DNA from: a virus
Reading direction: 5' to 3' (one strand)
Length of the DNA stretch: 22,654 nucleotides
IMG/VR virus record: IMGVR_UViG_3300038463_000297
Coordinates: 1 to 22,654 of that record
Part shown: piece by piece, positions 1-6,789 of the stretch
Position numbering within the stretch: the stretch's first letter is position 1
Layout of the letters: every line of letters starts with the position of its first letter
Translations under genes and position numbers: made by a program
The notes under the pieces: generated by a model
The model's database searches: none
Seen by the model: only the letters and a program-made list of their open reading frames with translations
What the model was told of the DNA's origin: nothing

Positions 1-1
1 T

Positions 2-1327
2 GTCAACTTGAGGCCTGAGCAATTGACGCTCAATCAAGCGCATATCAACGCTGAAATGCCGCCTAGCATCTCGACGATTCAGCTTGGATGGAACGTTCAG
101 AACTGGTCTATCACATCCACGGCCGGCTCCGCGGCACTGCCCACCGGCATGTCGATTCCGTCCGCGGGCGGGACGGCGAGCTGGGGCACTCCCACCGTCG
201 CCTACGGGCCGACGACGATCAAGGTACAGGCGACCGATAGCGCAAATCCGCCGAACGTGATCACGAAGAATCTGTCGCTGACGATCGCGGCGGCCACCGG
301 CGGCACGCTGGCGCCTCCTCCCAACCTTTGGGCGACGAGTGTCGGGCAAACACCCTCGAACCTCGGCTCCACATCGATGCAAGGCTATGGCGGCGCGCTA
401 CCGGGTCCGGTCTTCGGTCTCGGTTGGCCGAATGTCAGCGGCAATACGGGCTACGCCATTTTCGTTTCGACGACGAGCAAAACCGGACCCTGGACGCAGA
501 TCGGCACCGTTGCTCAGAACGTCACCACCTACGTCGATCAGCCAGCGACGGGCTATGCGGGCGCGGTGAACTGCGTCAATCCGTACCCCGATGGGACGAA
601 CGACGGCATCTATCAGACCAACTCCGCGGGCTTGTATTTTCCGGGGAGTCCGCGTTGGTACGCCGTCGCGACGATCAACGCGAATGGAACGGGCGCGCTC
701 AGCGGCACGCAAAAGCAATACATCGTTTACGGTGGCAGCGCAGTCGGTGGAACGATCAACCCGAGCATTCATGCGTCGCAGTCCGGTGGCAACGGATGCT
801 TTAAGTGGTGGGGCGAGTTCAACGACACCAACGCATCGAACTGGCTGGTCAAGTCCTATAACAACTCAGCGGGTTCCGAGACCGGCAATTGCATCGCGCT
901 CCAGGGAACGAACGGCGGCAGCGTATTCCCGTACTGGTTGTGCGTCGCAGGTTGGATCTGTCCGGTCTTCGGGACGTGTGTCGCTGCGGCGGACTACCTG
1001 TACCTCGATCTGTACATCGCGCCGGGGGCTGGGCTTCGGCTGAAGATCTGGGGCGAGATCACGGGCGATACGCAGACGGCTCCTGGTTCCGACAATCCAA
1101 TCGCGCAGTTTGTGAACAATGGCGCGGGCGGAGCGATTCAGGAGGGTATTTACCAAACGTATCGCATTCCGAAGTCGTATTTTATGACCGGCAATGGTCA
1201 GGCGTCCGGGAACGGTCACTCGTGCCCGAACGGCATCCTGCAGACTGAGGCGTACAAATTCGGCATAAACATCGCGTCTGGATCGGCAAACGGTTGTCTC
1301 CTCGATAACGTGTACTGGGGAACCTGA
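2..1327 (+). CDS. Ig/FnIII/carbohydrate-binding-like phage surface protein (5' partial)
   Basis: The frame is open to the left edge. The first possible start is a TTG at 8 with no ribosome site before it, so the gene is probably cut by the window; residues below are counted from that TTG. Residues ~25-95 resemble a putative-Ig (He_PIG-like) fold: a LPTGMSI...GGTASWGTPT...ATDSANPP pattern. Residues ~103-245 look like a fibronectin-III-type domain preceded by a PPP linker. Residues ~250-439 are a beta-rich, cysteine-containing module (YLYLDLYIAPGAGLRLKIWG; ends LLDNVYWGT) resembling jelly-roll carbohydrate-binding modules. Domain assignments are by pattern only. A virion surface or adhesion role is inferred from this make-up and from the similar protein that starts 4 nt downstream. 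No catalytic motif was recognised. Confidence 0.6.
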   Translation, partial: VNLRPEQLTLNQAHINAEMPPSISTIQLGWNVQNWSITSTAGSAALPTGMSIPSAGGTASWGTPTVAYGPTTIKVQATDSANPPNVITKNLSLTIAAATGGTLAPPPNLWATSVGQTPSNLGSTSMQGYGGALPGPVFGLGWPNVSGNTGYAIFVSTTSKTGPWTQIGTVAQNVTTYVDQPATGYAGAVNCVNPYPDGTNDGIYQTNSAGLYFPGSPRWYAVATINANGTGALSGTQKQYIVYGGSAVGGTINPSIHASQSGGNGCFKWWGEFNDTNASNWLVKSYNNSAGSETGNCIALQGTNGGSVFPYWLCVAGWICPVFGTCVAAADYLYLDLYIAPGAGLRLKIWGEITGDTQTAPGSDNPIAQFVNNGAGGAIQEGIYQTYRIPKSYFMTGNGQASGNGHSCPNGILQTEAYKFGINIASGSANGCLLDNVYWGT

Positions 1328-1331
1328 AGTC

Positions 1332-3563
1332 GTGTCCCTTTCTATCGCTCAAACCAAAGACAACGAGGGTCTATCGACCAACGCGAATGGCGGCGTGCAG
1401 GTGAATGGCGTCGCTACGACGATGACCGCATCTGCGCTGACCAAAGGAAATACCGTTCTTGCGGTCTACACGCTGGCGCTGGATGCGCAGAACGGGCTTC
1501 CGCATACGGATTTAGGCGGCGCGGACAACCTCGGAAATACTTACACCGGCCCGTACAACGAGGTGAGCACTCCCAATCTTGGATCGGGTGGAACTGCGCA
1601 AACTCAAGCCTATATCATCGGTCAGAATCTCGCGACGGGCGGGACGAGCGGCAACAAAGGCACCGTCAATACCTACCTGAATGCGGCGGGCGGCGGCGAC
1701 ACCGAGGATTGGCAAGCCAACTTCATTGTTGAAATCGGCGGAGTCCCGGCCGGTTCATTGATTGCGACGAACGGAGCCGTGCATAACTCGGTTGCGGCGA
1801 ATGCCCTGTTTGGCGGCGGCGCGGTCACCATTGGTGCGAATCAAGTTCCCGCCTACATCTTCGCGACCGGGCAAAATACGGGAGCCCCTTCAGGGCAGAG
1901 CCCAACACCCACACCGATCGCTCAAGCACTGGCGGGAGCCACGCTCGTTTTTAGCGCGGCGCATTGGAATTGGGGGATGGGACCTGGCTATGAAGAAGCC
2001 GTCACCGCCTGCTGGCTCGTGACGACGGCGGGAACCTATACCCCGCAGTTCAAGAACAACCCGACGACGACGACCGAGTGCCTCTGCAACGTCGCCGCCT
2101 TCATGCAAACTGGACCTAGCGGCGCGGTGCTGGCCGCTGCCGCCGCAGACACGACGGCTGCCACCGCCAACATCACCGCGCAGGCGCTGCTCCTTTCCGC
2201 CGCGCAAAGCGCGACGGCAGCGGCAGCAACACTCGTAAATTACGCCTCCGTCACGCTTGCCGCTCCGCTCTACGTAGGCCCGGGCAGTCTTCTCGATCCG
2301 AATGCGGTGTGGACGAACGGGGCGCCGACGGTTGGCAGCGTCGTGTATTACGATCCCTCGGCGATGACGGTCGCGTCCGATGGCACGCTCGCGGGCTACA
2401 CGCAAAGTTTCACGACACTCGTGCAGTTCAACAACGCAGGCACCTGGAGCGATCTGTACATCACGTTCACCGGCAGCATGGTGGGCTACGCGGGAGACAC
2501 GACGAGAGCCACCGGCGCACTGGCGGCAACGCTCCTGTCGGGTAACGCCTCGGACACGACGACCGCCGCCGGACTCATCACCGTGGCCGGGTATCTGTCC
2601 GCCAATGCGGTCTCGCTCACGACGGCGGTTGGCAAGCTCACGGCTCAGGTCGCACTCGCTTCGCAGTCGGTCGACTTCACGCAAGCCTCGGGCTTGCTGA
2701 AGGTTGCAGCCGCCCTCTCGGCGGCAGCCACGGATGTCACGAGCGCGACGGGGAGCTTCGTGACGGCGGCGAGTCTTTCGGCCCATGCGCTCGATTCGAC
2801 AGTGGCGATCGGCGGTCTGTCGACGAATCAGATCGTCGGAGCGGCCATCGACACCACGACCGCGAGTGGCCTCATCACGGTGACCTCCAATCTCGCCGGG
2901 GCCGCTCAGTCGCTCTCATCCGCCACGGCGGCGCTCACCGTGCAGGTGGCGCTCGCCGCTCAGGCGCTCGATTTTACGGGCGCGAGTGGACAAATTACGG
3001 TGTTGCAACCCATCACAGGACAGGCGACCGACACCACGGTTGCCACCGGGTTCCTCTCCGTGGCAGGAATGCTGGCCGCAGCGGCGCAGGACGTGACGAT
3101 CGCTACCGCGAATCTTCAAACTCAGTCACTGTTCCTCGGTGCGGCGGTCAGCACTACGACGGCAACGGGAACGCTTCAGGCGCTCTCGCAGTTTGGCTCC
3201 GCGAATCTCGTGGCGGTGAGCCTCACCGGATTGCAGGGCGCGCAAAGCGCCTATCCGCAAGGCACCAGTTCGATCGTCACGGCGGAGTATCTCGACATTC
3301 ACGGCGTTCCCTTCGCGCCGCAGAATGTGCAGTACCGGATCGATGATCTCGTGAGCGGGGCGAACATCGTCCCGTGGACTCCGGTGACGCCGCTCGGCAC
3401 CACGAATGCGATCGTGATCACACAGGCGCAAAACGCGATGGTGAGCCTCACGCTCGAATCGGAGACCCATCAGCTGCTCATGCAGATCGAAGACGGCTAC
3501 GGGACGCCTTACTATGCGGACGTTCAGTTTGACATCGTGAGGGTCATCGGCACCAGCATATGA
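1332..3563 (+). CDS. Repeat-containing phage structural protein, likely fibre/appendage
   Basis: 743 residues from a GTG start 4 nt after the previous stop. Residues ~1-265 form a beta-rich domain (pattern DNLGNTYTGPYNEV ... FIVEIGGVPAGSL) of a type seen in phage surface proteins. Two degenerate repeat units lie at ~267-305, followed by a ~95-residue insert. Eleven contiguous ~20-residue units (residues ~401-620) share a pattern like LxAxAxDxTxAxGxLxV. The C-terminal ~120 residues (YRIDDLVSGANIVPW ... YADVQFDIVRVIG) resemble a small Ig-like domain found in phage virion proteins. No signal peptide or membrane segment. The regular repeat suggests an elongated beta-solenoid or fibre shaft, an inference. 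It overlaps the terminase start by 4 nt (ATGA), so the two are probably translationally coupled. Its exact virion position is unknown. Confidence 0.7.
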   Translation: MSLSIAQTKDNEGLSTNANGGVQVNGVATTMTASALTKGNTVLAVYTLALDAQNGLPHTDLGGADNLGNTYTGPYNEVSTPNLGSGGTAQTQAYIIGQNLATGGTSGNKGTVNTYLNAAGGGDTEDWQANFIVEIGGVPAGSLIATNGAVHNSVAANALFGGGAVTIGANQVPAYIFATGQNTGAPSGQSPTPTPIAQALAGATLVFSAAHWNWGMGPGYEEAVTACWLVTTAGTYTPQFKNNPTTTTECLCNVAAFMQTGPSGAVLAAAAADTTAATANITAQALLLSAAQSATAAAATLVNYASVTLAAPLYVGPGSLLDPNAVWTNGAPTVGSVVYYDPSAMTVASDGTLAGYTQSFTTLVQFNNAGTWSDLYITFTGSMVGYAGDTTRATGALAATLLSGNASDTTTAAGLITVAGYLSANAVSLTTAVGKLTAQVALASQSVDFTQASGLLKVAAALSAAATDVTSATGSFVTAASLSAHALDSTVAIGGLSTNQIVGAAIDTTTASGLITVTSNLAGAAQSLSSATAALTVQVALAAQALDFTGASGQITVLQPITGQATDTTVATGFLSVAGMLAAAAQDVTIATANLQTQSLFLGAAVSTTTATGTLQALSQFGSANLVAVSLTGLQGAQSAYPQGTSSIVTAEYLDIHGVPFAPQNVQYRIDDLVSGANIVPWTPVTPLGTTNAIVITQAQNAMVSLTLESETHQLLMQIEDGYGTPYYADVQFDIVRVIGTSI
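2532..3192 (+). repeat. Eleven degenerate ~60-bp (20-aa) tandem coding repeats
   Basis: About eleven in-frame units of close to 20 codons run without linkers. Examples of unit starts are LLSGNASDTTTAAGLITVAG, ALAAQALDFTGASGQITVLQ and PITGQATDTTVATGFLSVAG. Conservation is mainly at the protein level (hydrophobic-x-Ala, Asp/Ser-x-Thr, Ala-x-Gly). Alternate units are more alike (ALASQSVDFT / ALAAQALDFT; AVSLTTAVGKL / AQSLSSATAAL), suggesting duplication of a two-unit block. Confidence 0.75.
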
Positions 3564-4969
3564 GTGCCGTGCTTTTGGCTTCGGCGCGAAACCCGCTGCT
3601 GGAGACCGCGACGAAGATGGAACTGCTCCCGCCGAAGTTGCGGGACCTGTTCTTCGGGAAGAATGCCGCCAATCAGGCGGAGTTCATTTACAGCCGATAC
3701 AAGATCGCGCACGGCGGTCGCGGAGCGGCGAAGTCGGTCGGCTTCGCCAGTGTGCTCGTGGTCTTGGGTACGCTCAAGCGGCTTCGCATCCTGTGCGTTC
3801 GCGAGATGCAAAACTCGATCGAGGAGTCGGTATACGCCAACGTCAAGGCGCGCATCGAGGAACTCGGCCTCGGGCGTTACTACAACGTCATGGCGAATAC
3901 GATCGAGGGACTGAACGGCACACAGTTCATCTTCGCGGGAATCAAAAACAACACCGCGAAAATCCGCTCGATGCACGGGGTTAATATCTGCTGGGTCGAA
4001 GAAGCGGATGTGATCAGCGAGGATAGCTGGGAGATCCTGATTCCCTCCATCCGCCCGTCGGCGGAAGACCCGAATGCGATGTCGGAGATCTGGCTGTCGC
4101 TCAATCCCGGCGATGACAGTGATCCAACGACGATCCGCTTCCTGGATGATACGCCTCCCGATTGTCGGCGCGTCGAGGTGAACTACTACGACAATCCGTG
4201 GTTCCCGAAAGTCCTGGAGCTTGAGCGGCAAGCCGCCTTCGATAAGATCGCGAGAGCGGCGGATGACATCGCACGCGCGCACCTCAAGGCCACATACGAT
4301 CACGTATGGCTCGGCAAGCGGCGCAAGGTGCAGGGGGGCGCGTACTTCACCGAAGCGTGCTTGCTGTACAAGGGTGCGCCAGTCCAACCGGCCGAGCACA
4401 TCGAGTACATCTTCTGCACGATCGACACCGCGCTCAAGAGCGGTCGCGAAAACGATGGGTGTGGCTCGATCATCTGGAGTTTCACGCCGCACGAAGGCAT
4501 CGGGGTGAGCAAACTCACCATCCTCGACTGGGACTTGAAGCAAATTGATGGCGCGCTCCTCATCAACTGGCTTCCGGGTGTGTACGATCAGATGGAGTCG
4601 TGGGCGAAGCGGCTGAAGTGTCGCATGGGGGTCGCGGGCGCATTCATCGAGGATAAGGGTTCCGGCACGATCCTGATTCAGCAGGCTCGCCTTAAAGGTC
4701 TTCCCGTCCACGAGATCGATGGGCCGCTCACGAAGATGGGCAAGCAGGAGCGCACGCTCGACATCGCAGGCTACGTGCATGTCGGCGATGTGAAGATATC
4801 CCAGGAGGCATATGACCGCGTCGTCACCTACAAGAACGTGACGCGCAATCACCTGCTGCATCAGGTGCTCAAATTCACGCCGCTCGTGACCGATCAGATC
4901 GAAGATGATCTGCTCGACTGCTTCGACTACGGCATCGGGCTCACGCTCGGCAACCATGAGGGGTTCTGA
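3560..4969 (+). CDS. terL: Terminase large subunit (packaging ATPase/nuclease)
   Basis: 469 residues, a usual length for the family. The N-terminal ATPase has a Walker A (HGGRGAAKS, residues 51-59), a Walker B with catalytic acid (VNICWVEEAD, 141-150) and a coupling-type motif (WLSLNPGD, 178-185). The C-terminal RNase H-fold nuclease shows the expected acidic positions: Asp289 in CTIDTAL, Asp365 in IEDKGSG and the DDLLDCFDYG cluster at 449-458. The best family match by pattern is the PBSX/Terminase_3 type. The enzyme cuts concatemeric DNA and drives it through the portal into the prohead. The start overlaps the previous stop (ATGA), and the stop shares one base with the portal start. No small terminase is visible in the window; it may lie upstream or be unrecognised. 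Confidence 0.96.
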   Translation: MSAVLLASARNPLLETATKMELLPPKLRDLFFGKNAANQAEFIYSRYKIAHGGRGAAKSVGFASVLVVLGTLKRLRILCVREMQNSIEESVYANVKARIEELGLGRYYNVMANTIEGLNGTQFIFAGIKNNTAKIRSMHGVNICWVEEADVISEDSWEILIPSIRPSAEDPNAMSEIWLSLNPGDDSDPTTIRFLDDTPPDCRRVEVNYYDNPWFPKVLELERQAAFDKIARAADDIARAHLKATYDHVWLGKRRKVQGGAYFTEACLLYKGAPVQPAEHIEYIFCTIDTALKSGRENDGCGSIIWSFTPHEGIGVSKLTILDWDLKQIDGALLINWLPGVYDQMESWAKRLKCRMGVAGAFIEDKGSGTILIQQARLKGLPVHEIDGPLTKMGKQERTLDIAGYVHVGDVKISQEAYDRVVTYKNVTRNHLLHQVLKFTPLVTDQIEDDLLDCFDYGIGLTLGNHEGF

Positions 4970-6594
4970 TGGCAAACGATCCGAACATTCAGAACACGCC
5001 TGTCTCGATCGACTTCGGAGGCGTGGGAAGCGGAAATTCTCCTCTGATGTCGCTCCTGACGGCGGACGACATCGTGCCAGGCGCAGATCCCTCCTACAAC
5101 TTGTGCAAGGTGATCTTCGCATATCACCCGCTCGGCGGGAAGATGACCCAGTCGCCTGTCAAGATGGCGCAGGCGCAGCCCCGGCAGATAGCCGTGCAGG
5201 AAGCACCCGATGCAGTCGTGAAGGCGTTTGAAACCGAATGGTCGAAGTTGGGGTGTGATGATCACATCTGCAACACCACCACGATATCGCGCATGTATGG
5301 GATCGGTTCGATCGCGATGGGCTGCGTGGGGACTCCATCGAACGTGCCGCTCGATATGACGAAGATCTGGCAGGCGCAACTGTACTTCAACGTGCTCGAT
5401 CCCTTGAATACCTCGGGCTCGCTGGTGCTCTCGCAGGTATCGACGGCACCGGACTTCAACAAGCCGGTCACGCTCACATCGAGCGGGGAGACGTTTCACG
5501 CCTCGCGCTATCGCGTGATGATGAACGAAGACCCGATCTTTCTGCAGTTCACGACCTCGGCCTTCGGCTACGTCGGCCGAAGCGTCTTTCAACGGGCACT
5601 GTACCCATTGAAGGCGTACATCCGATTGATGATCGCGAACGACATGATCGCGACGAAGCTCGGGCTCCTGGTGGCGAAGACGCGCCCGCCAGGCCCAATC
5701 ATCAACCGCGTGATGCAGGTGATTGCTTCGGTGAAGCGGGCGCTTTTGAAGCAGGCGCAGACGGGTCAAGTGCTCACCGTCGACCCGGACGAAGACATCA
5801 CGACGCTCAACATGCAAAACGTCGACGGGGCGGGCACATACGCTCGCAACAACGTGATCAAGGACATCGCGACCGCGGCCGATATGCCTGCGATTCTCCT
5901 GGAGAACGAGACGCTCGCCACGGGATTTGCCGACGGCACCGAAGATGCGAAGACGGTCGTGCGCTACATCGAGGGGCTTCGCATGAAGATGCAGCCGCTG
6001 TACGCATGGTTCGATAACATCGTCATGTATCGTGCGTGGAATCCAGCGTTCTACGCCCGCATCCAGCGCCAGCACAAGGAATACATGAACGTCTCTTACG
6101 AGGATGCGTTTAGCCGATGGCGAGAAAATTTCACGGCATCGTGGCCCTCACTCCTGATCGAGCCGCGCTCGGAGACGATTCAGGTCGAGGACGTGAAGCT
6201 GCAGGCGATCTGTGCGGTCACTCAGACGTTGATTCCACTCATGGACCCGCTCAATCAGGCGAACGTGATCACCTGGCTTATGGACAACGTCAACGAGAAT
6301 GAGAACTTGTTCAAGCACAATCTCGAACTCGACATCCAGATGCTGGCGCAGTTCGCCGAAGAACAGCAGCAGCAAAAAGAGCAGCAGGCGCAGATGGGGG
6401 CGCAAGGCGGCGGTGAAGGTAGCGAAGAAGGTGGGCAGCAAGGCCCGGCACAGGCAATGGCACGAAAAGCGGCGAAATTCGACTCTGCTAAACTCGACAA
6501 CTCGCTTATGAAGCTTCGCACCATGCGTCTCGCAGATATCGAGCAGTCGAAGCAGAAGGGTCAAGTACCGCAATTTGCCAACTCACGGAGCTAA
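4969..6594 (+). CDS. Portal protein (DUF1073-like)
   Basis: 541 residues. The core pattern fits DUF1073/HI1409-type portals: a conserved helical stretch (SVFQRALYPLKAYIRLMIAN), a central region with TLNMQNVDGAGTYARNNVIK, then ATAADMPAILLENETLATGF and VRYIEGLRMKMQPLYAWFDN. The C-terminal ~90 residues are Gln/Glu/Gly-rich and low in complexity (EEQQQQKEQQAQMGAQGGGE), then basic. That is typical of portal tails that contact scaffold or internal proteins. It would form the dodecameric DNA channel at the capsid vertex. It begins on the last base of the terminase stop and is followed after 3 nt by the small membrane protein. Family assignment is by pattern, and position next to terL supports it strongly. 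Confidence 0.88.
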   Translation: MANDPNIQNTPVSIDFGGVGSGNSPLMSLLTADDIVPGADPSYNLCKVIFAYHPLGGKMTQSPVKMAQAQPRQIAVQEAPDAVVKAFETEWSKLGCDDHICNTTTISRMYGIGSIAMGCVGTPSNVPLDMTKIWQAQLYFNVLDPLNTSGSLVLSQVSTAPDFNKPVTLTSSGETFHASRYRVMMNEDPIFLQFTTSAFGYVGRSVFQRALYPLKAYIRLMIANDMIATKLGLLVAKTRPPGPIINRVMQVIASVKRALLKQAQTGQVLTVDPDEDITTLNMQNVDGAGTYARNNVIKDIATAADMPAILLENETLATGFADGTEDAKTVVRYIEGLRMKMQPLYAWFDNIVMYRAWNPAFYARIQRQHKEYMNVSYEDAFSRWRENFTASWPSLLIEPRSETIQVEDVKLQAICAVTQTLIPLMDPLNQANVITWLMDNVNENENLFKHNLELDIQMLAQFAEEQQQQKEQQAQMGAQGGGEGSEEGGQQGPAQAMARKAAKFDSAKLDNSLMKLRTMRLADIEQSKQKGQVPQFANSRS

Positions 6595-6597
6595 GCC

Positions 6598-6777
6598 ATG
6601 AATATATTCCCGCTGATTCTGCAATTGATCGCGCTCATTTGTTTGCTGTTTGCCGCCTTCAACCTGTTCGGAGGCCCGCCGCAGCGTCCGGTGTGGGGAT
6701 GGCTCGGAATGTTTCTGTGGCTGCTCTCGCTGATGGTGAGCAGCATTACCCTGCATCAGACATACGGCATTCACTAA
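6598..6777 (+). CDS. Small two-helix membrane protein, 59 aa
   Basis: ATG at 6598 with GGAG at 6587-6590, a good spacing. The 59 residues form two strongly hydrophobic segments: residues ~4-23 (FPLILQLIALICLLFAAFN) and ~33-52 (VWGWLGMFLWLLSLMVSSI). They are joined by a short GGPPQRP turn, so the predicted topology is a membrane hairpin. It sits between the portal and the minor head protein, inside the head operon, where a membrane protein is not expected. Two short helices fit a small holin-like protein or a superinfection-exclusion type inner-membrane protein, but nothing in the sequence decides this. It has no charged C-terminal tail of the kind common in holins. Confidence 0.75.
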   Translation: MNIFPLILQLIALICLLFAAFNLFGGPPQRPVWGWLGMFLWLLSLMVSSITLHQTYGIH

Positions 6778-6789
6778 TCAGAATCACCC

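Noticed and set aside
1890-2786. 298-codon minus-strand frame opposite the repeat protein
   Set aside because: Arg/Gly-rich composition expected of an antisense shadow of Ala/Thr-rich codons.
3524-5122. 532-codon open frame on the minus strand opposite terL
   Set aside because: Terminase on the + strand has all catalytic motifs. The minus product is Arg/Asp/Leu-rich with no recognisable motif, a typical shadow of a GC-rich gene.
4927-6075. 382-codon minus-strand frame opposite the portal gene
   Set aside because: Arg/His/Asp-rich shadow of the portal coding frame; no start site or family pattern.
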